Of a stretch of 64,000 nt of DNA, positions 9,397 through 18,581 are shown piece after piece; position 1 is the first letter of the stretch; each line of letters begins with the position of its first letter. The translations under genes and the position numbers were made by a program. Under the pieces are notes generated by a model that saw only the letters and a program-made list of their open reading frames with translations, did not search any database and had not been told where the DNA came from. Origin of the DNA: Woeseiaceae bacterium (GTDB lineage Bacteria > Pseudomonadota > Gammaproteobacteria > Steroidobacterales > Woeseiaceae); assembly GCA_021773035.1 (NCBI GenBank), contig JAJFKU010000017.1, positions 62,001 to 126,000 of the forward strand, given 5' to 3'.

Positions 9397-10329
9397 TTAC
9401 TTGGAAGAATCGCGTATGTATTTCACCGGGTTTACCCGGCTGCCGTTCTGCAATACCTCAAAGTGCAGATTTGGGCCGGTAGCCCGCCCGGTCTCACCCA
9501 TCAACGCGACAATCTGACCTTTCTTAACTTCGTCCCCGATCGACACGAGGTTTTCCGAATTATGCGCATAACGCGTCGCATAGCCGTTGCCATGGTTTAT
9601 TTCAACCATGATGCCATAGCCATAGCGGTCGGAAGACCAGGTGACAACACCGTCAGCGACAGCGACGATTTCAGCACCCATTTTGCCGGCAAAATCGACA
9701 CCGGTATGGTTTGCTGCCTTGCCCGTGAACGGATCGGTACGCTTGCCGAAATAGGACGAAATCCAACCGGCACCGACCGGCCGGCCCTGCGGATAGACCC
9801 GATCCTTGAGGTTCTGGTTCATTAGAACGCCTTCCAGCACGTCCAGCTGCGCTTCGCGGTTTTCGAGCTGCGCACCCAGCGTGTTCATAGCTTCAAGCAT
9901 TTCGGGAATTGCGACGTTCGAGCCGGCGGCCATTGGTTCTTCCGGTCCACCGACGGCCGGGTCGGAGTCAAAATCAAACTCACCGTCGTCAATGTCGGCC
10001 ATATCGGTCAGGCGTCGTCCCAACGCGTCAAGACGAATCATTCGGGCATTCATCTGCGCAACGCGGATCGACAGTGCATCCAGCGTATCTTCGTTTTCCT
10101 GACGGATGGCATCGATACTGCTGCGCTGCGCCTGCAGCTGGCCCGTCAGACCCTGTAGCTCATCGCTACTGACGCCGGACCCGGTCCGCGAGGTATTCCA
10201 GGAACCGGCCGCAAAGCCGATACTGAGAACAACGCCGGCAACAACGACAACGGACAGACCGGCGCCTAAGCCAGTCAGGTTCATTTGCCGAGGTTTTCCA
10301 AACCCCTTGCCGAAGATGACTACATTCAT
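9397..10329 (-). CDS. Membrane-anchored M23 family peptidase with coiled coil
   Basis: The 310-residue product has a short cytoplasmic start, one membrane segment (about residues 22-45), a periplasmic helical region (about 55-165) with an acidic stretch (DIDDGEFDFDSD), and a C-terminal M23/LytM domain (about 185-305). Zinc ligands are seen in NHTGVDF (His, Asp) and in LHFEV (His), and YAHN holds one catalytic His. The usual HxH motif reads NLH here because the first His is Asn (codon AAT), so hydrolase activity may be weak or lost. M23 proteins cut peptidoglycan cross-links or activate amidases. An M23 gene between secA and lpxC is common. A c-di-GMP-I riboswitch lies upstream. Confidence 0.88.
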   Translation of the reverse strand: MNVVIFGKGFGKPRQMNLTGLGAGLSVVVVAGVVLSIGFAAGSWNTSRTGSGVSSDELQGLTGQLQAQRSSIDAIRQENEDTLDALSIRVAQMNARMIRLDALGRRLTDMADIDDGEFDFDSDPAVGGPEEPMAAGSNVAIPEMLEAMNTLGAQLENREAQLDVLEGVLMNQNLKDRVYPQGRPVGAGWISSYFGKRTDPFTGKAANHTGVDFAGKMGAEIVAVADGVVTWSSDRYGYGIMVEINHGNGYATRYAHNSENLVSIGDEVKKGQIVALMGETGRATGPNLHFEVLQNGSRVNPVKYIRDSSK

Positions 10330-10445
10330 GTCGTACGCCCCGGATGCGTCTGATCAGATCGCTTCTGTATAGTGCAAGTCGCGAATTCGCCGAGCCTGCG
10401 CTCGCGTTCGCTTGTTCGCATTGTTATAAACTTGCTGTCCCTGCT

Positions 10446-10533
10446 CAATTCGGTAGCCCCGCTGTCCTAGGAACGAGTCCCTTAGACCGGTGGTTTTGCG
10501 ACCCCGCCTTTCAGCGGGTTTGCCGTTATCGTG
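10446..10533 (-). ncRNA. c-di-GMP-I (GEMM) riboswitch upstream of the M23 peptidase gene
   Basis: Read on the minus strand, this stretch follows the GEMM-I consensus and the Vibrio Vc2 aptamer: CGGCAAACC, a hairpin closed by GAAA, then GGGGTCGCAAAACC, ACCGGTCTAAGG (tetraloop receptor side), a variable hairpin, and CAGCGGGGCTACCG. The ligand-contacting G (G20 of Vc2) and the stacking A (A47) are both kept, which favours c-di-GMP over cGAMP. G50 of Vc2 is A here. The M23 gene begins 117 bases downstream. That leader holds a GCGAATTCGC palindrome (10381-10390) and no T run, so control is more likely translational than by intrinsic termination. The mechanism is inference. Confidence 0.88.
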
Positions 10534-10535
10534 TG

Positions 10536-10555
10536 CGACAATATGCATAATGTCG
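10536..10555. promoter_or_regulatory. 20-bp near-perfect palindrome at the riboswitch promoter region
   Basis: CGACA and TGTCG flank an inner TATGCATA palindrome with one mismatched pair of A residues. It lies between the riboswitch (minus strand) and the DUF721 gene (plus strand). A weak minus-strand promoter candidate (TTGTAA, 17 bases, CATATT) overlaps it, so it could be an operator. No known regulator site was recognised. Confidence 0.35.
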
Positions 10556-10638
10556 GAAATCATTACAAGGTAAGGCTCCGGGAACGGTGACCGGAGTCAC
10601 CAGAAATAGGAAGAAAGCGCCAACTGCGTCACATTTTC

Positions 10639-10938
10639 ATGTCATCCAATAAACTCGAAAAACTGTTAAACCCCAGTACTGACGGGGACTTAGGCAGCCT
10701 GATCAGCCGTGCGCGCCGTATGGGCGAACTTACCGGGATACTGTGTCGGGCGCTGCCGGAGTCGGACCGAAATGCCATTGTCGCCGCGAATCTCCGGGAC
10801 GATGGGGAGCTGGTCGTTATTTGCGCGTCGTCAGCCTGGGCATCGCGCTTGCGTTACGAGACCGACCGACTTTTGCAGGCGGCCACCGACGCCGGCATCG
10901 CAGCGCGTAGCTGCAGGGTTCGCGTCAGTCAGGGTTGA
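10639..10938 (+). CDS. DUF721 / DciA-like protein
   Basis: The 99-residue product resembles the DUF721 family: a helical N-terminus (SLISRARRMGELTGILCRALP), then a small mixed domain with GELVVICASSAWASRLRYE. This pattern, a strand followed by an SSAWAxxLR motif, is shared with DciA, the helicase loader that brings DnaB to the origin in bacteria lacking DnaC. This copy is short and lacks a long extension, so a loader role is possible but not shown. A gene of this family beside secA and lpxC is common in gammaproteobacteria. It converges on lpxC with only one base between the stop codons. A short hairpin (GGTGAC/GTCACC) lies upstream at 10586-10601. Confidence 0.75.
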   Translation: MSSNKLEKLLNPSTDGDLGSLISRARRMGELTGILCRALPESDRNAIVAANLRDDGELVVICASSAWASRLRYETDRLLQAATDAGIAARSCRVRVSQG

Positions 10939-10939
10939 T

Positions 10940-11848
10940 TTACGCGTACGACGGCGTTGCGTATGAGATTGGTGCTTTGCCGGAGTCTTTGAAGGTCACT
11001 TCTTCCCAAGCCGTCTCGTCGGCAAGCATCGCGCGCAGCAACTTGTTGTTTAGATCATGGCCCGACTTGTAGGCACGAAGTTCGCCGATCAGGCTGCGTC
11101 CCAGCAAGTAGGCATCGCCGATGGCATCGAGAATCTTGTGAATGACGAACTCGTTGGCGTAGCGTAAGCCGTCTTCGTTAAGAATTCGGTAATCGTCCAG
11201 CACGATCGCATTGTCCATGCTACCGCCAAGCGTCAGGTTGCGCTCGCGCAGTGCCTCAACATCACGCAGGAAACAGAAGGTACGGGCGCGACTGACCTCT
11301 TTCAGAAACGACGTCGATGAAAAATCGATGCTTGCCTGCTGGCTGAGTTTGTTGAATACCGGGTGATTGAAATAGACCTCGAAATTCACCTTAAAACCGT
11401 TGAACGGCACGAGCTCCGCCCATTTGTCGCCTTCTTCGACACGCACTTTCTTTTTGATGCGAATAAATTTCTTGGCGGCATTCTGCTCTTCGATGCCGGC
11501 GGACTGCAGCAGGAATACAAACGGTCCCGCACTGCCATCCATGATCGGAACTTCCGGTGCCGAGAGATCGACGCACAGGTTGTCGATACCGAGCCCGGCC
11601 ATCGCCGACATCAGGTGCTCAACCGTTGCGACTTTGACACCGTCTTTAACAAGGGTCGTGCCCAACATCGTCTCACCGACGAGTCGCGGATCGGCCGGAA
11701 TATCGACCGGCTCTTCCAGGTCGATGCGCCGAAACGTGATCCCGGCGTTCGCCGCCGCCGGCCGCAAGGTCATATAGACCTTCTCACCGGTGTGCAGTCC
11801 GACACCGGTCGCACGGATCGTGGTCTTCAGGGTTCGTTGTCTCAGCAT
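10940..11848 (-). CDS. lpxC: UDP-3-O-acyl-N-acetylglucosamine deacetylase LpxC
   Basis: The 302-residue product has the LpxC opening [19 protein letters not shown] followed by TGEKV, the zinc motif [12 protein letters not shown] near residue 78, and HKILDAIGD with the further zinc ligands near residue 240. LpxC carries out the committed step of lipid A synthesis in the cytosol and is controlled by proteolysis in E. coli. The ATG at 11848 was chosen because the family begins with MLRQRTL; the open frame extends 13 codons further upstream. It lies downstream of ftsZ in the same direction, as usual at the end of the dcw cluster. Confidence 0.97.
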   Translation of the reverse strand: MLRQRTLKTTIRATGVGLHTGEKVYMTLRPAAANAGITFRRIDLEEPVDIPADPRLVGETMLGTTLVKDGVKVATVEHLMSAMAGLGIDNLCVDLSAPEVPIMDGSAGPFVFLLQSAGIEEQNAAKKFIRIKKKVRVEEGDKWAELVPFNGFKVNFEVYFNHPVFNKLSQQASIDFSSTSFLKEVSRARTFCFLRDVEALRERNLTLGGSMDNAIVLDDYRILNEDGLRYANEFVIHKILDAIGDAYLLGRSLIGELRAYKSGHDLNNKLLRAMLADETAWEEVTFKDSGKAPISYATPSYA

Positions 11849-11966
11849 ATCGCGCGGAAGACTATCACAAAAGCTCAACCAAGCCAAAAAACATCAGGAA
11901 TTCAATCTGTTAGCACAGATCGATCAGGTATCGAGCGAAATACCTGGGCCCGGGGTCGATCAGGTA

Positions 11967-11990
11967 GCCGGACCGGATAACCGGTCCGGC
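11967..11990. repeat. Perfect 10-bp stem-loop between ftsZ and lpxC
   Basis: GCCGGACCGG and its exact complement flank an ATAA loop. Outer pairs (CAGGTA/TACCTG and GCCCGGGG/CCCCGGGC) could extend the fold to about 11947-12013. No T run follows on the minus strand, so it is not a classic terminator. It may stabilise the ftsZ message or attenuate readthrough into lpxC. Confidence 0.5.
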
Positions 11991-12037
11991 ATGCGGAGTT
12001 ACCTGCCCCGGGCTTCAGGCTGCCCGGCTCACCGGCG

Positions 12038-13180
12038 TCAGTCGGCCTGCCGCCGCAGGAATGCCGGGATGTCCAGCAGCTCCTCCTGCAGTCCACTGCC
12101 TTCCAGTCCATCACCGACGGCTCGCTGCCGTTGTACTGTCGGCTTATCCAGCGTCTGATAATTGGGCTCGGTCTGCGCCGTCGGCCGACGCACGATGCGC
12201 ATCGGAGATTCGGCGTTCGCAGCCTGTTGCCCAAGACCGGTGGCGACGACTGTAACGCGGATACGATCCGTCATCTCGGGATCGATAACGGTGCCGACAA
12301 CGACCGTGGCATTCTCGGAGGCGTATTCCTTCACTGTGTTACCGACTTCCTGGAATTCGCCGATAGACAGATCCATGCCGGCTGTGACGTTCACCAGTAT
12401 GCCGTTCGCACCTTTCAGGTTGATGTCCTCAAGCAGCGGGCTCGAAGCCGCAGCTTCCGCCGCTTCGCGAGCACGATCTTCACCGGACGAAACACCAGAG
12501 CCCATCATCGCCATGCCCATTTCGGACATCACGGTACGGACGTCGGCGAAGTCGACATTGATCAGACCCGGCCGGGTAATCAGTTCCGCGATACCCTGCA
12601 CTGCGCCTTGCAAAACCTGATTCGCCGAACGAAAAGCGTCCAGCAAGGTTGTTTCGCCACCGAGAACCGTCAACAGCTTCTCATTGGGTATCGTGATCAG
12701 AGAATCGACATATTTGCCCAGTTCACCGATACCGTGCTCGGCAATCTGCATTCGCTTGCCACCCTCCATCATGAACGGCTTGGTAACGACCGCAACCGTC
12801 AGAATACCCAGCTCCTTTGCTACCTGGGCAACGATGGGCGCCGCACCGGTACCGGTACCGCCGCCCATGCCGGCCGTGATGAACAGCATATCCGCACCTT
12901 CGATGACTTCAAGTATGCGATCGCGATCCTCCATAGCAGCCTGACGGCCAATATCGGGATCGGCGCCAGCGCCGAGCCCTTTCGTGATGTTGCAGCCAAT
13001 CTGCAACGAGGTACGTACCTGCGATCCCTTCAGCGCCTGCGAATCGGTATTCGCACAGATGAAATCGACACCTTCGATGCCGGTTTCGACCATGTGCGAG
13101 ACGGCGTTGCCGCCGCCACCGCCGACACCAATCACCTTGATGACAGCAGTCGAGCTATGCGCATCCATTAATTCAAACAT
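12038..13180 (-). CDS. ftsZ: Cell division GTPase FtsZ
   Basis: The 380-residue product shows the tubulin signature GGGTGTG near residue 105, the N-terminal GVGGGGGNAV loop, the T7 catalytic region NVDFADVRTVM, and the conserved C-terminal peptide LDIPAFLRRQAD that binds FtsA, ZipA and ZapD. FtsZ polymerises into the ring at midcell. A variable linker (about residues 320-365) precedes the tail. It is the last division gene before lpxC and lies 41 bases after ftsA. Confidence 0.98.
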   Translation of the reverse strand: MFELMDAHSSTAVIKVIGVGGGGGNAVSHMVETGIEGVDFICANTDSQALKGSQVRTSLQIGCNITKGLGAGADPDIGRQAAMEDRDRILEVIEGADMLFITAGMGGGTGTGAAPIVAQVAKELGILTVAVVTKPFMMEGGKRMQIAEHGIGELGKYVDSLITIPNEKLLTVLGGETTLLDAFRSANQVLQGAVQGIAELITRPGLINVDFADVRTVMSEMGMAMMGSGVSSGEDRAREAAEAAASSPLLEDINLKGANGILVNVTAGMDLSIGEFQEVGNTVKEYASENATVVVGTVIDPEMTDRIRVTVVATGLGQQAANAESPMRIVRRPTAQTEPNYQTLDKPTVQRQRAVGDGLEGSGLQEELLDIPAFLRRQAD

Positions 13181-13221
13181 TGAGTCTTCCTCCGCTTTGT
13201 AAACTTTTGTAGTGCATTATT

Positions 13222-14460
13222 TTAAAACTGACCCTGGAACCACGATTTCATGCGTTCCCAGACTTCTCCTAAATTGCCGCCAATCGGCGTACTGCGACGA
13301 TCGCGACGTGACAGATTCTCAAAGCCGTACAGCAGCAGCCCGACGCCTGTGGCATGTATCGGATTGCGTATGACGTCCATTAGTCCGTCGACGTACTGTG
13401 GCGAACCGAGCCGCACCGGCATGTGAAATACTTCCTCCGCCAGTTCGACCGCACCCTCCATTTTTGCGCTGCCGCCGGTGATAACCACACCGGCTGCTAT
13501 CAATTCTTCGAAACCGCTGCGGCGCAGTTCGTCACGCACCAGCCCAAACAGCTCCTCGTATCGAGGCTCGACGATCTCCGCCAGCGTCTGACGCGCAAGC
13601 CGGCGCGGCGGACGTTCGCCAACGCTGGGCACTTCAATCGTTTCGTCCGGATTCGCCAGCTGCGACAGCGCACAGGCGTACTTGATCTTGATCTCTTCCG
13701 CATACTGCGTCGGTGTGCGCATCGAAACGGCAATGTCGTTTGTCACCTGGTCACCGGCGATCGGTATGACCGCTGTGTGCTGTATAGCACCGCCGAGAAA
13801 CACAGCGATGTCGGTGGTGCCACCACCGATATCCACGATGCAGGAACCCAGTTCCTTTTCATCCTCGGTCAGTACCGAATAGCTCGACGCCAGCTGCTCC
13901 AGTACGATGTCGTCGACTTCAAGACCACAGCGTTGCACACACTTGACGATGTTCTGCGCGGCGCTCTCGGCACCCGTCACCATGTGCACCTTCGCTTCCA
14001 GGCGAACGCCGGACATTCCGACTGGCTCGCGAATGCCCTCCTGGTTATCGATAACGAACTCCTGCGGCAGGATATGCAGAATTTTCTGGTCCGCCGGAAT
14101 CGCCACGGCACGAGCCGCATCGATAACTCTGTCCACATCGCCGGGACTGACTTCCGAATCCCGGATCGCAACGATGCCGTGTGAATTCAGACTCCGCACA
14201 TGACTGCCTGCGATACCCGTGTAGACGGAATGAATGTCGCAGCCCGCCATCAGCTCCGCCTCTTCGACCGCGCGCTGTATCGAATGCACGGTCGATTCGA
14301 TATTAACGACCACGCCCTTCTTCAGGCCGCGCGACGGATGCGATCCGATGCCGACAACTTCGATGTTGCCCTCTTCGTTGACCTCGCCAACTATCGCCAC
14401 CACCTTCGAGGTGCCGATGTCGAGACCGACAATCAGATTTTTGTCAGGTCGTTTGGACAT
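13222..14460 (-). CDS. ftsA: Cell division protein FtsA
   Basis: The 412-residue actin-like ATPase begins NLIVGLDIGTSKVVAIVGE (phosphate 1 motif). It has the phosphate 2 motif DIGGGTTDIAVF near residue 206 and an adenosine motif GVVITGGSAKMEG near residue 335. The C-terminus ends VWERMKSWFQGQF, the amphipathic helix that tethers FtsA to the inner membrane. FtsA anchors FtsZ filaments and recruits later division proteins. Its ATG directly abuts the ftsQ stop codon. Confidence 0.97.
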   Translation of the reverse strand: MSKRPDKNLIVGLDIGTSKVVAIVGEVNEEGNIEVVGIGSHPSRGLKKGVVVNIESTVHSIQRAVEEAELMAGCDIHSVYTGIAGSHVRSLNSHGIVAIRDSEVSPGDVDRVIDAARAVAIPADQKILHILPQEFVIDNQEGIREPVGMSGVRLEAKVHMVTGAESAAQNIVKCVQRCGLEVDDIVLEQLASSYSVLTEDEKELGSCIVDIGGGTTDIAVFLGGAIQHTAVIPIAGDQVTNDIAVSMRTPTQYAEEIKIKYACALSQLANPDETIEVPSVGERPPRRLARQTLAEIVEPRYEELFGLVRDELRRSGFEELIAAGVVITGGSAKMEGAVELAEEVFHMPVRLGSPQYVDGLMDVIRNPIHATGVGLLLYGFENLSRRDRRSTPIGGNLGEVWERMKSWFQGQF

Positions 14461-15273
14461 TCAGTTCGTTCCTCTGGCTGCAAGCATTTCCTGCTCCGTT
14501 CTTTCCGGATCGCTAACCGGTGTTCGCGATCCACTCTTCCAACCAATCGTGAAACCATTGCCGTAGCGCATATCGATGTAGTCGATATCCGCCGCACGGC
14601 CCGTGATGATGTTCGCGACGACACCGAGAAACAGCTCCGTACGATCACCCACATCGCGCCGTCCGAGTCGCACCTCTATGCCGTTACTCAGGGTCATTTC
14701 CCAGGACCCGCGCGCATCGAGGTGAACTCGTCGTACATCGAGACCAACGGGAATCAGCTGCTCCCGCACCGCCAGATAGCGCGTCGCCACCTCTGCGGAA
14801 CGTGCATCCGGCCCGCTCAGTCTCGGCAGCTCCGCTGGCACATGCCGTGCCTGGGTTACGAACAGTTCGCCACGAGTATTCAGCAACCCGCTATCGCCCC
14901 ACACGGCGGCGGGTACCTGCTCCGAAACCGAAATCGATAACTGGCTTGGCCAGCGCCGGGCAACCCGGGCCTGGTCGATCCAGGGCAGAGCAACGATTTG
15001 TTCCTGAATACTGTCGATATCAGCACCCACAAAACCGGCATCGATTTCGTCGGCGATAGCGGCTTCGATATGCAATGCCGTTACGCGCTGAAACGGGCCG
15101 CTGATTTCTATTGATGAGATTTCCCGGTCCAGCATCGCGAGACTCAACTGATAAGTCGCGAAAACGACACTGACAGCAATCAGCGGTGCCACGATTCTGC
15201 CCATACGAATCGTTGGCATCTGATAGCGTTTTGCCGGTTTTTGCTTGCGTCTTCGGGCTTGCTTACGTGCCAT
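14461..15273 (-). CDS. ftsQ: Cell division protein FtsQ
   Basis: The 270-residue product has a basic cytoplasmic tail (MARKQARRRKQKPAKR), one membrane segment (about residues 25-45), a POTRA domain (ISSIEISGPFQRVTALHIE onward) and a beta domain. FtsQ links early and late division proteins through FtsB and FtsL in the periplasm. The ATG at 15273 is preferred over one nine codons upstream because GAGGTG lies at ribosome-site distance. That choice gives an 11-base overlap with ddl. Confidence 0.94.
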   Translation of the reverse strand: MARKQARRRKQKPAKRYQMPTIRMGRIVAPLIAVSVVFATYQLSLAMLDREISSIEISGPFQRVTALHIEAAIADEIDAGFVGADIDSIQEQIVALPWIDQARVARRWPSQLSISVSEQVPAAVWGDSGLLNTRGELFVTQARHVPAELPRLSGPDARSAEVATRYLAVREQLIPVGLDVRRVHLDARGSWEMTLSNGIEVRLGRRDVGDRTELFLGVVANIITGRAADIDYIDMRYGNGFTIGWKSGSRTPVSDPERTEQEMLAARGTN

Positions 15274-16264
15274 GAGCCGCCACCTCGACAGTTCCTGCAA
15301 CTTCGCCGCTCACGAAGCTCGTTTCCAGAATTCTCCAGCACAATTCGTTGAAATCGATACCGGCTTCGCTGGCAGCCATCGGTACCAGGCTATGGCTGGT
15401 CATGCCCGGGACCGTATTCACTTCAAGTACCAGCGGCTGACCGTCGGCACCCGTCATGAAATCGACGCGACCCCAAGCCGAGCAACCCAACGCGTCAAAC
15501 GCAGCGATGGCCAGGTTCGCATATTGCTGCTCCTCGGCATCGCTGCTGGTACCCTTACAGATGTATTCGGTGCGCTCCGATTCGTATTTCGCGCGATAGT
15601 CATAAAACACACGCGGCGTCGCGATCCGGATACTGGGCAAAGCCCGGCCCTGCAAGACTGCGACAGTCAGTTCGTCACCCACTATGCAACGTTCCAGCAA
15701 AACGGTATCGCCGTACTGCAAGGCAAGTGTCACCGCATCCTTTAATTCCACACGCTCGAAGATCTTCGACATCCCGACACTCGAACCCTCACCCGACGGT
15801 TTGACGATCAACGGAAAGCCGATCTGTTCAGCTGAGATCGATGCCTGGTCTTGTGTGTAAACAACCGCATAGTCGGGCGTCGGGATACCGGCAGCCTCGA
15901 ACAGACGTTTGCTGCGTACTTTATCCATGGCAATCGCCGAGGCCATCACACCGCTGCCGGTATAAGGCATAGCCTGCCACTGCAGCGCACCTTGCAATGC
16001 ACCGTCTTCCCCACCCGGGCCGTGCAGCGCGATCCAGGTGCGATCGAAGCCAGCACCGGCGAACTCAGCCATCGAATGTTCCGCCGGGTCCCAGGCATGA
16101 GCATCGACGCCTTTGGCGCACAACGCCTTCAAGACAGCCGTTCCGGTATTCAGCGACACTTCGCGTTCGCTGGAATCGCCACCCAGCATGACGGCAACCC
16201 GACCGAAATCCATTGGGTCGCTGATCGCGTGACGATGTTCAAGCATGAAGTCCGGTTTGCTCAT
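15263..16264 (-). CDS. ddl: D-alanine--D-alanine ligase
   Basis: The 333-residue ATP-grasp enzyme begins its core with GRVAVMLGGDSSEREVSL. It has ALHGPGGEDGALQG, the nucleotide loop PSGEGSSVGMSK, and the magnesium-binding end VLEVNTVPGMTSHSLVPMAA. The tyrosine loop reads FYDYRAKY, as in ligases that make D-Ala-D-Ala rather than D-Ala-D-lactate. It supplies the dipeptide that MurF adds to the cell wall precursor. An N-terminal extension of about 20 residues precedes the usual start. It overlaps murB by 4 bases (ATGA) and ftsQ by 11. Confidence 0.97.
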   Translation of the reverse strand: MSKPDFMLEHRHAISDPMDFGRVAVMLGGDSSEREVSLNTGTAVLKALCAKGVDAHAWDPAEHSMAEFAGAGFDRTWIALHGPGGEDGALQGALQWQAMPYTGSGVMASAIAMDKVRSKRLFEAAGIPTPDYAVVYTQDQASISAEQIGFPLIVKPSGEGSSVGMSKIFERVELKDAVTLALQYGDTVLLERCIVGDELTVAVLQGRALPSIRIATPRVFYDYRAKYESERTEYICKGTSSDAEEQQYANLAIAAFDALGCSAWGRVDFMTGADGQPLVLEVNTVPGMTSHSLVPMAASEAGIDFNELCWRILETSFVSGEVAGTVEVAAHGT

Positions 16265-17160
16265 GTCGCGAGCTCCCCCACAATGCGCACCTCATGCAAC
16301 AGACTGATTCCGTGCCGCTCAAGCACTGTACTGCGAACGTGTTCGATCAATGCTTCAATATCAGCGGCAGAGGCAGCGTCGCGATTAATGATGAAATTCG
16401 CGTGTTTATCGGAGACTTCAGCACCGCCGATCCGATAGCCTTTCAAACCCGCCGCCTCGATCAGTCGTGCAGAATGATCTCCCGGCGGATTTCGGAATAC
16501 CGAGCCACAGCTCGGCAAGCCCAGAGGCTGAGTTGTCTTACGACGCTCGAGCATTGAACTCAGGGTCTCGAAACTCGGCGTCACCTCCGGATCGAAAACG
16601 AAGGTCGCACCCAGGAACCATTCATCCGCCGGACCACTTACGCTGCGATAGCCGACCGTGTATTCAGCGGGTAAACGCTCATGAACCTCACCGCTGCGAT
16701 CAATCGTGCGCACGGATTCCACGCGCTCCCAGGTCTCACCGCCGTGCGCACCCGCATTCATCGCCAGCGCGCCGCCCACCGTGCCGGGAATACCGGCGAA
16801 AAACTCGGACGGTCCAAGTTCCCAGCGTATGCACTGCCTGGCCAGCTGCGTACAGGGCACGCCGGCTCCGGCGTCGACATGATAGCGATCGACGCGGTCG
16901 AGGTTTCGCAGCATTTTCGTTGCCGAAATCACAACACCGCGAATACCGCCATCGCGTACCAGTAAGTTGCTGCCAACGCCGTGCCAGAACAGCGGTATGT
17001 CAGTATCCAGCTCCGCCAGAAAAGCGGCGAGGTCTTCGACACTGGCCGGCACAAAGAACATCTCGGCCGCACCGCCCGCCCGCCAGGACGTATGCCGACT
17101 CATCGGCTCGTCGTAGCGCATCTCGCCCTGCACCGTCAGGTCTCTTGCAGCCGCCATCAT
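16261..17160 (-). CDS. murB: UDP-N-acetylenolpyruvoylglucosamine reductase MurB (type II)
   Basis: The 299-residue flavoprotein reduces UDP-GlcNAc-enolpyruvate to UDP-MurNAc with NADPH. FAD-binding motifs are [18 protein letters not shown] and [20 protein letters not shown]. The catalytic serine is in SCGSVFRNP (about residue 220). HANFIIN near the end matches short type II MurB proteins, not the roughly 340-residue E. coli type I. The ATG overlaps the murC stop by 4 bases. A second ATG follows at once. Confidence 0.96.
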   Translation of the reverse strand: MMAAARDLTVQGEMRYDEPMSRHTSWRAGGAAEMFFVPASVEDLAAFLAELDTDIPLFWHGVGSNLLVRDGGIRGVVISATKMLRNLDRVDRYHVDAGAGVPCTQLARQCIRWELGPSEFFAGIPGTVGGALAMNAGAHGGETWERVESVRTIDRSGEVHERLPAEYTVGYRSVSGPADEWFLGATFVFDPEVTPSFETLSSMLERRKTTQPLGLPSCGSVFRNPPGDHSARLIEAAGLKGYRIGGAEVSDKHANFIINRDAASAADIEALIEHVRSTVLERHGISLLHEVRIVGELAT

Positions 17161-18581
17161 TGCTGCACCTTCAATGTCGGGCCGCTGCTGATCAGCTCCG
17201 GCAACGCGGCAGCATAGGCGCCGATATCCCCGGCTCCCATGGTCAGGACCAGATCGCCATCCTCCAGCAAATCCATTAATACCGGCTGCAGGTCGTCGAG
17301 CGCTTCCACAAACACCGGCTCTGTCGCGCCGCGTGTGCGCACCGCGCGGGCCATCGAGCGTCCATCGGAGCCCGTAATCGGCTCCTCTCCCGCCGCGTAT
17401 ACCTCGAGCAGCACGAGGACATCGGCGTCTCCAAGAACCGTCGCAAAATCATCCATCAGATCGCGAGTACGCGAATAACGATGCGGCTGAAAAACGAGTA
17501 CGACCCGTTTGTCCGGCCATCCCGACCTCGCAGCCGATAGCGTTGCTGCGATTTCGGTCGGATGATGACCATAATCGTCGACCAGCATGACGGTGCCGGC
17601 AGCCGTTTTCACTTCACCCATTCTCTGGAAACGGCGGTCTATACCCTCGAATTTCTGCAAAGCCTTCACGACCGCTTTGTCGCTGATCTGCAGCTCGTCC
17701 GCGACGGCGATTGCCGCCAGCGAATTCAGGACATTGTGCATACCGGGCAGTTGTAAACTGATGTGCAGCAAAGCCGGATTGTCTTTTCGTTGCACATCAA
17801 ATTCCGCCGCGCTTTCCCGGAACACGATGTTTGTTGCACATACGTCGGCATCTGCGTTCGTTCCATAGGTCGTAATGGAACGGCCAATGTCACCAAGAAC
17901 GTCATTCACACCGGGATCGTCGCTGCAGACGACTGCAAGACCGTAGAATGGCAGGTTGTGCAGAAACTCGATAAAGCTACTCTTTAGCTTCTCTAGATCA
18001 CCGTCGTAGGTCGACATATGATCGGCATCGATGTTGGTGACAATGGCCAGCATCGGCTTCAGATGCACAAATGAGGCATCACTCTCGTCGGCTTCCGCCA
18101 CCAGGTAGTCGCCCTGCCCGAGTCGGGCGTTAGCATCGGCGCTCTTCAGGCGGCCGCCGATGACGAAAGTCGGGTCGAGCCCTCCTTCGGCGAGCACGCT
18201 CGCGACAAGACTCGTCGTGGTCGTTTTGCCATGGGTACCGGCAACCGCGACCGAATAGCGAAAACGCATTAACTCGGCAAGCATTTCTGCGCGACTTACG
18301 ATCGGCATCAGCTGCTCACGAGCAGCCGCAACTTCAGGATTCGTTTCGTCAACCGCGCTGGATACGACCACGGCGTCTGCGTCGCGAATATTATCAGCAG
18401 CGTGATCGACAAATACGTTCGCACCAAGTTTCTCGAGACGCTTTGTCTGCTTGTTCGGTTTCAGGTCGGAGCCTTGCACGGCATACCCGAGCGACAGCAT
18501 GACCTCGGCAATTCCGGACATTCCCGAACCACCGATTCCGACGAAGTGCACAGAGTGAATACGACGCATTCGCTTGATCAT
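17157..18581 (-). CDS. murC: UDP-N-acetylmuramate--L-alanine ligase MurC
   Basis: The 474-residue Mur ligase starts [20 protein letters not shown] with the Rossmann GIGGSGMSG motif. It has the P-loop [12 protein letters not shown] near residue 115 and the central EADESDASF metal and substrate motif. The C-terminal domain includes [10 protein letters not shown] and FQPHRYSRT. It adds L-alanine to UDP-MurNAc. The open frame extends 39 codons upstream into murG, but the start at 18581 matches the family and gives an ATGA overlap with murG. Confidence 0.97.
   Translation of the reverse strand: MIKRMRRIHSVHFVGIGGSGMSGIAEVMLSLGYAVQGSDLKPNKQTKRLEKLGANVFVDHAADNIRDADAVVVSSAVDETNPEVAAAREQLMPIVSRAEMLAELMRFRYSVAVAGTHGKTTTTSLVASVLAEGGLDPTFVIGGRLKSADANARLGQGDYLVAEADESDASFVHLKPMLAIVTNIDADHMSTYDGDLEKLKSSFIEFLHNLPFYGLAVVCSDDPGVNDVLGDIGRSITTYGTNADADVCATNIVFRESAAEFDVQRKDNPALLHISLQLPGMHNVLNSLAAIAVADELQISDKAVVKALQKFEGIDRRFQRMGEVKTAAGTVMLVDDYGHHPTEIAATLSAARSGWPDKRVVLVFQPHRYSRTRDLMDDFATVLGDADVLVLLEVYAAGEEPITGSDGRSMARAVRTRGATEPVFVEALDDLQPVLMDLLEDGDLVLTMGAGDIGAYAAALPELISSGPTLKVQQ

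Noticed and set aside
12131-13171. 346-codon plus-strand frame opposite ftsZ
   Set aside because: It is antisense to a conserved essential gene and has no recognisable domain.
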